A stretch of 30,618 bases of DNA from JBFEYJ01 sp041562215 (GCA_041562215.1 JBFEYJ010000012.1:1-30618), one strand, 5' to 3'; shown: positions 10,404 to 18,777, numbered from the stretch's first letter. Notes: a model not told the origin generated them from the sequence alone. Numbers and translations are program-made.

Positions 10404-10551
10404 CCTATCCAATGAAATTTTCTGTATCTTGTCATTGTATGATAGAAAGTAGCCTGAAGGGCATGAAAATCATAATGCTGCGGTCACAATATCCCGCCAT
10501 TTCCCAAACTTACTTCTTTTAATTCAAACGATTATTAGTATTATACTGACT

Positions 10552-12174
10552 ATGTCCTCACAACACAGTACCGATGTCCTGATCATTGGCAGTGGCGCCG
10601 CCGGGCTCACCCTAGCCCTACAGCTGGCCGACAAGGCACATGTCACTATCCTCTCCAAGGCTGGACAGGAGGAAGGCTGTACACTCTATGCCCAGGGAGG
10701 GGTAGCCGCAGTACTGGATGAGCATGACTCCATCGAGTCCCATGTGGAAGATACCCTCAATGCCGGTGCCGGACTGTGCGACCCCGGAGTTGTCCAATAT
10801 GTGGTCGAACACAGCCGTGAGGCCATCGAAACACTGATCGCCGAAGGGGTGCCTTTCACCCGAGAGCACAACCGTGAAAACGGGAATGGCTATCACCTTA
10901 CTCGCGAGGGCGGTCACAGCCACCGCCGGGTGATCCATGCCGCCGATGCTACCGGCAATGCCATTGAGCACACCCTGCTGGATCGCGCCCGCGCCCATCC
11001 CGGCATCCATCTACATGACAACCACATCGCGATCGATCTCATTACCCGCCACAAGCTGGGGCTGGAAGGAGAGAACCGTGTGCAGGGCGCTTATGTCCTC
11101 AACCGACACAGTGGCCATGTTGAGGTATACCGGGCTCGCAACGTGGTCCTGGCCAGCGGTGGCGCAAGCAAGGTTTACCTCTACACCACCAACCCCGACC
11201 TCTCGACAGGTGACGGCATCGCCATGGCCTGGCGTGCCGGCTGCCGGGTTGCCAATATGGAATTCAGCCAGTTCCATCCGACCTGCCTCTATCACCCCCA
11301 GGCCAAGAGCTTTCTCATCACCGAAGCCGTCCGGGGTGAAGGTGGTAAATTGTTGCTGCCCGACGGTACCCCCTTCATGGCGCAGTTCGATCCACGGGAA
11401 GAGCTGGCACCACGTGACGTCGTGGTACGCGCGATCGATCACGAGATGAAACGCCTGGGTGCCGAATGCGTCTATCTGGATATCAGCCACAAATCGCCCG
11501 AGTTTATCAAAGAGCACTTCCCCACCATCTACGAACGCTGTCTGGAATTCGGCTTCGATATGACACGCGAACCGCTCCCGGTGGTACCTGCCGCACACTA
11601 CACCTGCGGCGGCATCATGACCGATATCCATGGCCGGACTGATTTGACCGGACTCTACGCCATCGGTGAGGTCACCTTCACCGGCCTGCACGGAGCCAAC
11701 CGCCTGGCGAGCAATTCACTGCTTGAGTGTCTGGTGTTTGGCCAATCCGCTGCCCGGCATATCCAAAACGAATTAAACACCGTCGAGATGCCCAGTGTGG
11801 TGCCGCCATGGGATGAAAGCCGGGTGACCGACTCTGACGAAGAGGTTGTGGTCTCACACAATTGGGAGGAGTTGCGCCGTTTTATGTGGGACTATGTCGG
11901 TATCGTTCGCACCGACAAACGCCTGCAGCGGGCAAAGCGTCGCGCCGACCTGTTAAGTGCGGAAATAGCCGAATACTACAGCAATTTCCGAGTCACCAAC
12001 GATCTGCTTGAGTTGCGCAACCTGGCCGTTGTCGCCGATTTGATCATCCGCTCGGCGATGGCCCGCAAGGAGAGCCGAGGACTCCACTACACACTCGACT
12101 ACCCGAAGCTGGACACCAGTCAGTCACCGCAAAACACGGTGCTCATCCCTGAGAATTTTCAAAACCGGACCTGA
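10552..12174 (+). CDS. nadB: L-aspartate oxidase
   Basis: NadB is the FAD enzyme that oxidises L-aspartate to iminoaspartate, the first step of NAD synthesis. The 540-residue protein has the dinucleotide-binding motif GSGAAG (13-18), the substrate/FAD region EGGHSHRRVIHAADATG, the flavoprotein signature GEVTFTGLHGANRLASNSLL, and a helical C-terminal domain. Length matches E. coli NadB (540). It is divergent from rpoE, as in Pseudomonas and Escherichia. No Shine-Dalgarno sequence precedes the ATG and TATACT lies only 4 nt upstream, so a leaderless transcript is possible. The 3' end overlaps the convergent ygfX-like gene by 32 bp. Confidence 0.97.
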   Translation: MSSQHSTDVLIIGSGAAGLTLALQLADKAHVTILSKAGQEEGCTLYAQGGVAAVLDEHDSIESHVEDTLNAGAGLCDPGVVQYVVEHSREAIETLIAEGVPFTREHNRENGNGYHLTREGGHSHRRVIHAADATGNAIEHTLLDRARAHPGIHLHDNHIAIDLITRHKLGLEGENRVQGAYVLNRHSGHVEVYRARNVVLASGGASKVYLYTTNPDLSTGDGIAMAWRAGCRVANMEFSQFHPTCLYHPQAKSFLITEAVRGEGGKLLLPDGTPFMAQFDPREELAPRDVVVRAIDHEMKRLGAECVYLDISHKSPEFIKEHFPTIYERCLEFGFDMTREPLPVVPAAHYTCGGIMTDIHGRTDLTGLYAIGEVTFTGLHGANRLASNSLLECLVFGQSAARHIQNELNTVEMPSVVPPWDESRVTDSDEEVVVSHNWEELRRFMWDYVGIVRTDKRLQRAKRRADLLSAEIAEYYSNFRVTNDLLELRNLAVVADLIIRSAMARKESRGLHYTLDYPKLDTSQSPQNTVLIPENFQNRT

Positions 12175-12613
12175 CACTCTGCCCGCCTTCAAGCGAGAGT
12201 CGAACGGACAGACGACGAAAACAAGCGGAGCCCACAGAAGCCGGGAAGAGTACCAGTGAGTGCCGCCTCCCGGTATCGGGATGATAAAAATTCAAAATAA
12301 CCATACCAGTAGAATGGTAAGTGTCGCCGGAGAGGAACAGAGCTGTCTCCTCTCCCCCCTGCAACCACCACCATAGACCTTCCGGATCCCAGATCACAGT
12401 GACCCCCATGCCCCCCAACTCACAGCGCTGCCTCCAGCAACGCCAGGCAACTCCGGCAGTTACCGTCAGGAGCAGAAACACCACTGTAAGTGGCAAGGGG
12501 AGCAGAGCGATACAGCAGAATGACAACAGGGACACAGACAGGTACAGGGCTCGAAGCCACGGCACCGCCGTACACACAAGTTCCAATCGCTGTGCAGAAT
12601 GGTTATCCGACAT
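12143..12613 (-). CDS. ygfX: YgfX (CptA)-like membrane protein
   Basis: A 156-residue protein with two adjacent transmembrane helices (about 18-38 and 40-57) followed by a soluble domain with WDPEGLWWWLQGG, VILNFYHPDTGRRHSLVLFP and SACFRRLSVRL. This is the layout of YgfX, a small inner-membrane protein that has been reported as a toxin acting on cytoskeletal proteins and as a partner of the SdhE flavinylation factor. I chose the ATG at 12613 because AAGGAG lies about 7 nt upstream; an ATG at 12631 is in frame. It usually forms an operon with sdhE, which is missing here. Family assignment is by pattern and position between nadB and ygfZ. Confidence 0.75.
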   Translation of the reverse strand: MSDNHSAQRLELVCTAVPWLRALYLSVSLLSFCCIALLPLPLTVVFLLLTVTAGVAWRCWRQRCELGGMGVTVIWDPEGLWWWLQGGEETALFLSGDTYHSTGMVILNFYHPDTGRRHSLVLFPASVGSACFRRLSVRLSLEGGQSVRSGFENSQG

Positions 12614-12660
12614 GAATGAACTCCTTTTCATCGAGGAAAGGTAAACCGCCTAATAGAACA

Positions 12661-12736
12661 TCAGTTAAGGTTTTCGATCGGGTAAGAGTCCGGCCCTCTG
12701 GGCGAATAGTCGGCGAGAGGATCCCCGGTTAACTGA
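12661..12736. repeat. Degenerate palindromic repeat (REP-like), copy 1
   Basis: The outer arms are TCAGTTAA (12661-12668) and TTAACTGA (12729-12736), an exact inverted pair. Inside, CCTCTGGGCGA and TCGGCGAGAGG form an imperfect stem. The core CTGGGCGAATA (12698-12708) is shared exactly with the clearer palindrome at 26784-26835, and both start with a GGTAxGAG block. It looks like a decayed member of a dispersed family. Confidence 0.6.
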
Positions 12737-13015
12737 CTGTATCCGGCAATAGCCTGAGATTGGCCACGCTTGGCCGGACGCTATGCATGCCTCCTGTCAC
12801 AGCGCCTCATTTCATGATAGCCGGGCTGGGGAAATGCTAGCAAGCGCATGCCGGTTCATCTTTTGGCTTATGCAGGATCATGCACTTATGAAGACGGGTT
12901 ACTCCCACCTGCTCAAAACTCACCCGTTGTTTTCTTGCCGTGCAGCCACATCTTTATAATTAAGGATATGGGATCCACCGGACGGCCTGGCTGAATGATA
13001 GGTGGCGAGTCGCTA

Positions 13016-13044
13016 TTATCAGGCTTTATGGAATCAGCTATGAT
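13016..13044 (+). promoter_or_regulatory. Candidate sigma-70 promoter of ygfZ
   Basis: TTATCA (13016-13021, four of six consensus bases) is followed after 17 nt by TATGAT (13039-13044, five of six). The predicted start would be near 13051, giving a leader of about 22 nt that contains GGGGGA before the ygfZ ATG. The match is by eye. Confidence 0.4.
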
Positions 13045-13072
13045 TGGCTTAGTATTTAGTGGGGGAACAACG

Positions 13073-14143
13073 ATGAACAGTGAGTGGCAGCAAACCTTGG
13101 TGCAACAGGGAGCACATATTGACGCCGGCAAGGTCACCGATTTTGGCGATCCACAGACAGAACTAGCGGCAGCGATCAATGGCGATATCGTTTGTGATCT
13201 CAGCCACCTTTCGCTCATTCGGGCAAGCGGCGATGACTGCAGCACCTTCCTGCAGGGGCAGTTCAGCAACGACGTCCGTGAAGTAAACGACAACCACCAC
13301 CAGCTAAGCAGCTACTCCAGCCCCAAAGGGCGCATGCTTTCCCTGTTCCGCCTTTTCCAGCGTGATGAATCCTATTATCTCAGCCTGCCACAGAGCCTGT
13401 TGGAGTCCACCCTCAAGCGACTGCGGATGTTTGTACTGATGTCCAAAGTCAGCCTTGAGGATGTCAGCGAAGATCTGGTCCGGTTCGGAGTTTCAGGTCC
13501 GAGTGCCGATCGTTTGCTGCGGGAGATACTCGGTGCAGTACCTATAGAGACAGACGAATCATTGACGCAAGATGAGATCACCATGTTACGCGTCCCAGGA
13601 CCTCATCCGCGCTTCGAGCTCCATGGGCCGTTCGCGACGATGCAGAACCTGTGGCAGTCATTAATCCAGCACTCAAGCCGTGTCGGGGCCGATGGCTGGG
13701 ACCTGCTGGATGTCCAGGCCGGGCTTCCCTCAGTATATCCTGAAACGGCCGAGGCTTTCGTACCACAGATGGTCAATCTGCAGTTGGTTAACGGGGTCAG
13801 TTTCAAGAAAGGGTGTTATACAGGCCAGGAGATCGTAGCCCGCATGCAGTATCTCGGCAAACTCAAGCGCCGTATGTACCGCGCCCATGCTGACACCGCA
13901 ACTCGGCCCACACCGGGTGATGAGCTCACCTCCCCCAACAGCGCCAGCGGTCAGGGCGCGGGCAAGGTGGTCAAGGCCGCCCCATCACCGAACGGCGGTT
14001 ATGAGATGTTATGTGTGATCGAGATTGTCGCCGCCGACAGCGGGGAGATCGCTCTCGCCGATGGAGCATCAACTAAAGTGACGCTTCTGCCACTGCCGTA
14101 CGGATACGATCAATCGGAAAAAACACCGCAGGCGGCAGGTTAA
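13073..14143 (+). CDS. ygfZ: Folate-dependent Fe-S cluster assembly factor YgfZ
   Basis: YgfZ is a tetrahydrofolate-binding protein related to GcvT that supports maturation of certain [4Fe-4S] enzymes. The 356-residue product contains the family signature KGCYTGQE (246-253, with the essential Cys248), followed by IVARMQYLGKLKRRMYR, and the N-terminal blocks LSLIRASGDD and FLQGQFSNDV. I chose the ATG at 13073 because GGGGGA lies 7-8 nt upstream; the frame is open to 12995 but that extension has no family sequence. It is divergent from the ygfX-like gene, the common arrangement. Confidence 0.95.
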   Translation: MNSEWQQTLVQQGAHIDAGKVTDFGDPQTELAAAINGDIVCDLSHLSLIRASGDDCSTFLQGQFSNDVREVNDNHHQLSSYSSPKGRMLSLFRLFQRDESYYLSLPQSLLESTLKRLRMFVLMSKVSLEDVSEDLVRFGVSGPSADRLLREILGAVPIETDESLTQDEITMLRVPGPHPRFELHGPFATMQNLWQSLIQHSSRVGADGWDLLDVQAGLPSVYPETAEAFVPQMVNLQLVNGVSFKKGCYTGQEIVARMQYLGKLKRRMYRAHADTATRPTPGDELTSPNSASGQGAGKVVKAAPSPNGGYEMLCVIEIVAADSGEIALADGASTKVTLLPLPYGYDQSEKTPQAAG

Positions 14144-14196
14144 ACGAGACACGAAAATGCCTGCGGACGGCTCAAGCCTGAAAATATTGGAATCAG

Positions 14197-14265
14197 TTCG
14201 TTCCTCACCACATCCTATACGAGAATTTCATTTTACTATCCGTCGGATGTGATGAGGGTTACGAA
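14197..14265. terminator. Imperfect inverted repeat between convergent ygfZ and lysS
   Basis: Arm 14197-14215 (TTCGTTCCTCACCACATCC) pairs with 14245-14265 (GGATGTGATGAGGGTTACGA plus A) with a two-base bulge and two mismatches, separated by a 29-nt AT-rich loop. It lies between the ends of two converging genes, where a bidirectional terminator or a dispersed repeat is expected. There is no clear T tract, so the terminator call is weak. Confidence 0.4.
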
Positions 14266-14287
14266 CGAAAGGCACCGGTCGCGCCGG

Positions 14288-15802
14288 CTACTCTCCCTGC
14301 GGCCGCATGTGCGGGAACAAGAGCACATCGCGAATTGATGGCGCGTCGGTGAACAACATCACCAGTCGATCGATCCCAATTCCTTCTCCTGCGGTCGGAG
14401 GCAAGCCGTGCTCCAGGGCAACGATGTAATCGGCATCGAAGTGCATCGCCTCCTCGTCACCGGCGGCTTTTTCCTCAACCTGGCGGCGGAACCGCTCGGC
14501 CTGATCTTCCGGGTCATTTAGCTCGGAAAAACCATTAGCGATCTCGCGGCCACCGACAAAAAACTCAAATCGGTCGGTGACAAAGGGATCGCTATCGCTT
14601 GGGCGGGCCAGCGGTGAGACCTCAGTCGGATAGGCGGTGATGAAGGTCGGCTCTTTCAGTCGATGCTCGACGGTCTTCTCGAAAATCTCGATCTGCACCT
14701 TACCAAGGCCATAGCCGTCCTTGAGCGGAATGCCCAAAGCAGTGGCCACCTTACGCGCCTCTTCCAGTGTATCGATATGCTCTGACTTGAGTTCCGGATT
14801 GAAGTGCAGAATTGACTCCGTCACTGTCATGCGACGGAAGGGGTCACCAAAATGGTATTCCTCTCCCTGATAATTCAGGGTGGTGGTACCGAGCACCTCT
14901 TCGGCCAGGTGACGCAGCATCTCCTCGGTCAAGTCCATCAGATCATGATAATCGGCATAAGCCTGATAGAACTCGATCATGGTGAACTCGGGGTTATGTC
15001 GCGTGGACAGCCCTTCGTTGCGGAAATTGCGATTGATTTCGAACACTTTCTCGAATCCACCGACCACCAGTCGCTTGAGATAAAGCTCGGGCGCGATACG
15101 CAGATAGAGCTCCATATCCAGGGCATTATGGTATGTAGTGAAGGGACGCGCAGTGGCACCGCCTGGGATAGCCTGCATCATCGGGGTTTCCACTTCGAGA
15201 AAATCACGTCCGGTGAGGAATTCACGAATAGAGTGGACGATCTTGGAGCGGGTACGGAAGGTCTCGCGAGTAACATCATTGATGATCAGATCGACATAAC
15301 GCTGGCGATATTTCGTCTCCTGATCGCTCAGGCCATGCCACTTCTCCGGCAGCGGGCGCAAAGACTTGGTCAGCAGGCGAAGCGCATCCACCTTAATCGA
15401 TAGCTCGCCGGTCTTAGTGCGAAACAGCACCCCCTCAGTGCCGATAATGTCCCCCACGTCCCACTTCTTAAACTGCTCGTTGTAGAAATCCTCGGGCAGA
15501 CTGTCACGTTGCACAAACAGCTGGATAGTGCCAGACATGTCCTTGATATTGGCAAAAGAGGCTTTGCCCATGATGCGCTTGCTCATCATACGTCCAGCCA
15601 CGCTCACCCGTACCGGAGAGGCTTCCAGCTCCTCCGCCGGCATGTCTCCGTACCTGGCGTGTAATTCACCGGCCACCACGTTGCGACGAAAATCGTTGGG
15701 GAAAGCGAGTCCCTGCTCACGGATCGCCGCCAGTTTTGCCCGGCGCTCCTGGATCAGCTTGTTCTCGTCCTGTTGCGGGTTCTCTTGCTTCACGTCGCTC
15801 AT
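14288..15802 (-). CDS. lysS: Lysyl-tRNA synthetase (class II)
   Basis: LysS charges tRNA-Lys. The 504-residue protein has the N-terminal OB-fold anticodon-binding domain (about 65-150), class II motif 1 near FLEVETPMM, motif 2 in FRNEGLSTRHNPEFTMIEFY (about 260-279) and motif 3 in GEGIGIDRLVMLF (472-484). The length matches E. coli LysS/LysU (505). It lies 191 bp downstream of prfB on the same strand, the classical prfB-lysS pair, but with an inverted-repeat element in between. Confidence 0.97.
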   Translation of the reverse strand: MSDVKQENPQQDENKLIQERRAKLAAIREQGLAFPNDFRRNVVAGELHARYGDMPAEELEASPVRVSVAGRMMSKRIMGKASFANIKDMSGTIQLFVQRDSLPEDFYNEQFKKWDVGDIIGTEGVLFRTKTGELSIKVDALRLLTKSLRPLPEKWHGLSDQETKYRQRYVDLIINDVTRETFRTRSKIVHSIREFLTGRDFLEVETPMMQAIPGGATARPFTTYHNALDMELYLRIAPELYLKRLVVGGFEKVFEINRNFRNEGLSTRHNPEFTMIEFYQAYADYHDLMDLTEEMLRHLAEEVLGTTTLNYQGEEYHFGDPFRRMTVTESILHFNPELKSEHIDTLEEARKVATALGIPLKDGYGLGKVQIEIFEKTVEHRLKEPTFITAYPTEVSPLARPSDSDPFVTDRFEFFVGGREIANGFSELNDPEDQAERFRRQVEEKAAGDEEAMHFDADYIVALEHGLPPTAGEGIGIDRLVMLFTDAPSIRDVLLFPHMRPQGE

Positions 15803-15838
15803 CTACCTATTACCTTATTAGCCTGATCTTTTCATGAA

Positions 15839-15979
15839 TCTCGCGCAAAGACGCCAAGAGCGCAAAGAAACAAAATCCACTGTTCTCATGTCACAGCTGA
15901 CCACGGGTAAAAACAACGGCTTACGCACAATAAGGAAGCCCCTGCCTTCTCGTAACTTTTGCGTGCTTTGCGCTTGAGA
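15839..15979. repeat. 141-bp inverted-repeat element between prfB and lysS
   Basis: The left end reads TCTCGCGCAAAGACGCCAAG and continues with a second CGCAAAG; the right end, on the opposite strand, reads TTCTCAAGCGCAAAGCACGC. The two ends share TCTC, GCGCAAAG and an ACGC block in inverted orientation. The inside has no reading frame. This looks like a miniature repeat element of the kind scattered between genes; I cannot see other copies in this window. Confidence 0.5.
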
Positions 15980-15993
15980 AAGAGTAATGGTGA

Positions 15994-17092
15994 TTACAGG
16001 CCGCTCTTCAGGCTGGCCTCGATAAAATCATCCAAATCCCCGTCCAGCACCGCCTGGGTGTTGCTGGTCTCAACGCTGGTGCGCAGATCCTTGATACGCG
16101 ACTGGTCCAGCACGTAGGAACGGATCTGTGAACCCCAGCCGATATCCGACTTGGTCTCCTCCAATGCCTGCTGATCGGCGCTGCGCTTTTGCATCTCAAG
16201 CTCATACAACTTCGCCTTGAGCTGCTTCATCGCTTGGTCCTTGTTCTTGTGCTGGGAGCGATCGTTCTGGCACTGCACCACGATCCCGGTCGGATTATGG
16301 GTGATGCGCACCGCCGACTCGGTACGGTTGACGTGCTGCCCACCGGCACCGGAGGCGCGATAAACATCGATACGCAGATCAGCCGGATTGATGTCGATCT
16401 CTACACTGTCATCAATCTCCGGCGAGACAAACACAGAGGCGAAGGAGGTATGCCGGCGATTACCTGAATCGAAGGGCGACTTGCGCACCAGGCGATGCAC
16501 CCCGGTCTCGGTGCGCAACCAGCCAAAAGCGTACTCGCCATCGAACTTGATGGTGGCACTCTTTATCCCGGCAACCTCACCATCGGAGACCTCCATCAGC
16601 TCAGTCTTGAAGCCGCGGCGCTCCCCCCAACGCAGATACATGCGCAGTAGGATGCTGGCCCAGTCCTGCGCCTCGGTGCCGCCTGAGCCGGCCTGAATGT
16701 CCACATAGGCATTATTGGGGTCCATCTCGCCGGCGAACATCCGGCGGAACTCCAGCACCTCAAGCTGTTTCTCGGCTGAGGCAACGTCGGTGCTGACGGC
16801 AGCAACGGTATCCTCGTCCCCCTCTTCCGCCGCCATGTCGAGCAGGTCGCGGGCATCGCCAAGGCTCTCATTGAGACTATCGATGGTCTCAACGACCTTC
16901 TCCAGCGCAACGCGCTCGCGTCCGAGCTCCTGGGCATACTCCGGCTTGTTCCAGATCGCCGGGTCTTCCAGCTCTCGGCAGACCTCTACCAGACGTTCGC
17001 TCTTGACATCGTAGTCAAAGATACCCCCTCAGGGCTTCCACACGCCCTTGCATATCTTTGATTTTGTTCAGAATAGGATTGATTTCCAACAT
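15994..17092 (-). CDS. prfB: Peptide chain release factor 2 with programmed +1 frameshift
   Basis: RF2 recognises UAA and UGA stop codons and triggers peptide release. Translation starts at ATG 17092 (MLEINPILNKIKDMQGRVEA), reads 25 codons to CTT at 17020-17018, meets in-frame TGA (17017-17015), and continues after a +1 shift with GAC at 17016. The complete protein is 365 residues, as in E. coli. It has the RF2 specificity motif SPF (205-207) and the catalytic GGQ (250-252, in SGAGGQHVNRTESAVR). The stop is TAA at 15996. RF2 controls its own level through the frameshift. lysS lies downstream. Confidence 0.97.
17014..17030 (-). promoter_or_regulatory. prfB programmed +1 frameshift site
   Basis: The minus strand reads GAGGGGGTATCTTTGAC. 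This contains the internal Shine-Dalgarno-like AGGGGG, the slippery codon CTT and the in-frame stop TGA followed by C, identical to the known E. coli element. Low RF2 makes the ribosome pause at the UGA and slip one base forward. Confidence 0.97.
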
Positions 17093-17131
17093 GGACTCGA
17101 GACCGTTCCGGCAAGTGTGATAAAGCCGGAC

Positions 17132-17160
17132 ATCATACTACAGGGGAGGGGTTGGGTGAA
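17132..17160 (-). promoter_or_regulatory. Candidate sigma-70 promoter of prfB
   Basis: On the minus strand TTCACC (17160-17155) is followed after 17 nt by TATGAT (17137-17132). The predicted start is about 33 nt upstream of the prfB ATG. Four of six and five of six consensus bases match. Confidence 0.45.
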
Positions 17161-17371
17161 CACAGCATAAAGAAAGAAATGGCCACAGAATATACGGAAC
17201 GCACGGCGTGAAGAAAGATGGCTTTATCTTCCATCTGGATTTGCCGGCTAATGACAGTATGTCGATGAATGTTCGCCTACAAAACTAACCACTGTCCTAT
17301 CGACAACTCTTTTCACGTCCGTGTATTCAGCGGCCTTTTAAGAGCTTTCGTACTTTCCGTAAAAGGGTTTT

Positions 17372-18178
17372 TCAGTCTTTCAGCGACAGCACATCCTGCA
17401 TGTCGAACATGCCTTTGTCCTTGCCGGCCAGCCAGGCGGCAGCACGGACAGCGCCTTTGGCAAAGGTCATGCGGCTGGAAGCCTTATGGGTGATCTCCAC
17501 CCGCTCGCCGATGCCGGCGAACATCACGGTGTGCTCGCCGACGATATCCCCGGCACGAATGGTCTCGAAGCCGATAGTCTGGCGATCGCGTTCACCGGTA
17601 CGTCCTTCGCGACCGTAGACGGCACACTCCTTGAGATCGCGTCCCAGTGCCTCGGCCACTACCTCACCCATCGCCAGAGCGGTCCCGGAGGGGGCATCGA
17701 TCTTGTGACGATGATGTGCCTCGATCACCTCGATATCCACATCATCTCCCAATACCTGGGCGGCCATCTGCAACAGTTTCAAACAGAGATTGACACCGAC
17801 ACTCATATTGGGGGCGAAGACAATGGCAATATCGCCGGCGGCCTCATTTAGCCCGGTCTTCTGTACGTCACTCAACCCGGTTGTGCCGATCACCATCTTC
17901 TTGCCTGCACGGCGGCAGATCGCCACGTTGGCTTCGGTGACCTCAGGCAAGGTAAATTCGATGAGAACATCGAACTTGTCAGTGACTGCCTCCAGGCTGT
18001 CGCTGATTTTGACGCCGAGTGCGCCGACACCGGCCAGTTCACCGGCATCAACCCCAATCACAGTCGAGCCGACACGTTCTATCGCAGCGCCCAGCTCCAC
18101 GCCTTCGAGCATCTGTATCGCCTCGATAATATTTCTTCCCATGCGTCCGGCTGCGCCGGTGACTGCAATACGTGTCAT
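17372..18178 (-). CDS. dapB: 4-hydroxy-tetrahydrodipicolinate reductase
   Basis: DapB reduces hydroxy-tetrahydrodipicolinate in the diaminopimelate/lysine pathway. The 268-residue protein starts MTRIAVTGAAGRMG with the NAD(P)H-binding motif (8-14), then EFTLPEVTEANVAICRRAGK, the catalytic region EAHHRHKIDAPSGTA (His155, Lys159) and TIRAGDIVGEHTVMF. The ATG at 18178 gives the normal length; a GTG at 18190 is in frame and cannot be excluded. It follows the DsrE-like gene by 68 bp, continuing the dnaK cluster; dnaJ-dapB adjacency is common in gammaproteobacteria. The 279 bp downstream to prfB hold no gene, only the prfB promoter candidate. Confidence 0.96.
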   Translation of the reverse strand: MTRIAVTGAAGRMGRNIIEAIQMLEGVELGAAIERVGSTVIGVDAGELAGVGALGVKISDSLEAVTDKFDVLIEFTLPEVTEANVAICRRAGKKMVIGTTGLSDVQKTGLNEAAGDIAIVFAPNMSVGVNLCLKLLQMAAQVLGDDVDIEVIEAHHRHKIDAPSGTALAMGEVVAEALGRDLKECAVYGREGRTGERDRQTIGFETIRAGDIVGEHTVMFAGIGERVEITHKASSRMTFAKGAVRAAAWLAGKDKGMFDMQDVLSLKD

Positions 18179-18246
18179 GCCTCTTTTCACCCTGTTTTTC
18201 TTTTAACCTGGTTGTGGCGAGTAAACTCGACCGCCACACGTCCGGC

Positions 18247-18777
18247 TCACCAACTGATATAGCTGTAGCCTTGCTCTTGCAGCTCCATCAGGTCGGCGGC
18301 GCCAACCTGAACCACCTGGGCGAAATCGACCAAATCCTCCTCGGTCCACTTAAGGCTTGCCATCGTGTTGCCGCAGGCACGGAATTCCACGCCATAGTGA
18401 GCCAGAGAGGAGATGCGCTGACGGATCTCATCTTTCACTTCACGTCCCGGACTTTTACCAAGAATGTGGATCCCCTCGGCAAAGGCAACGACAACGATCT
18501 TGATGTTATCGCCGTATTTTCTCAGCATCGCTCCCACTGAGAAGATCACGTGATCCTGATAGCCCAGATCAGCCTTATTAAACTGATAAACCACCTTGTG
18601 CTCAGGCTCGTCCCCAGGAAAATGCAAATCCTCCGCTTCGCCAGACTCTGTCTGTGCAGAAACCCGAGAGCTACCCAGTGCCGCCACACTGACACCCGCC
18701 AAGGCGCCACCAAGAAGTCGACGGCGCTTCCCGTCAATCCCCTTGCTCAAAATGGAATCCTGTGTTTTTTCCGACAT
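18247..18777 (-). CDS. Tat-exported DsrE/F-like protein
   Basis: A 176-residue protein with an N-terminal twin-arginine-type signal: KRRRLLGGALAGVSVAALG (residues 17-35), with likely cleavage after SRVSA. The mature part (about 58-176) has the DsrE/F-like alternating pattern: VVYQFNKADLGY, HVIFSVGAMLRKYGDNIKIV, VVAFAEGIHILGK, then GVEFRACGNTM with a single conserved-looking Cys135, and a C-terminal VVQVGAADLMELQEQGY. Such proteins (COG1416-like) are related to the sulfur-trafficking DsrE and DsrF subunits, but the function of this exported group is unknown. A GAGG lies 8 nt before the ATG. It sits between dnaJ and dapB on the same strand. No dsr genes are in the window. Confidence 0.75.
   Translation of the reverse strand: MSEKTQDSILSKGIDGKRRRLLGGALAGVSVAALGSSRVSAQTESGEAEDLHFPGDEPEHKVVYQFNKADLGYQDHVIFSVGAMLRKYGDNIKIVVVAFAEGIHILGKSPGREVKDEIRQRISSLAHYGVEFRACGNTMASLKWTEEDLVDFAQVVQVGAADLMELQEQGYSYISW

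Larger units (their letters stand above)
12614..13072. other. 459-bp intergenic region between ygfX-like gene and ygfZ
   Basis: No convincing gene is seen in either strand. The left part holds the palindromic repeat at 12661-12736. The right part holds a TATAAT at 12955-12960 and a better promoter candidate at 13016-13044 for ygfZ. I searched the minus strand for an SdhE-like reading frame (RGMxELD region) and found none; stop codons break all frames. A short ATG-rich frame at 12995-13072 is only the in-frame upstream extension of ygfZ. Confidence 0.7.

Noticed and set aside
12640..12960. Possible sdhE remnant on the minus strand
   Set aside because: A GGC ATG CGC string recalled the RGM motif, but stop codons precede it closely and no further similarity to SdhE follows.
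12913..13293. 126-residue minus-strand open frame opposite the start of ygfZ
   Set aside because: Ser/Pro/Ile-rich with no recognisable domain, and lies antisense to a well-supported gene.
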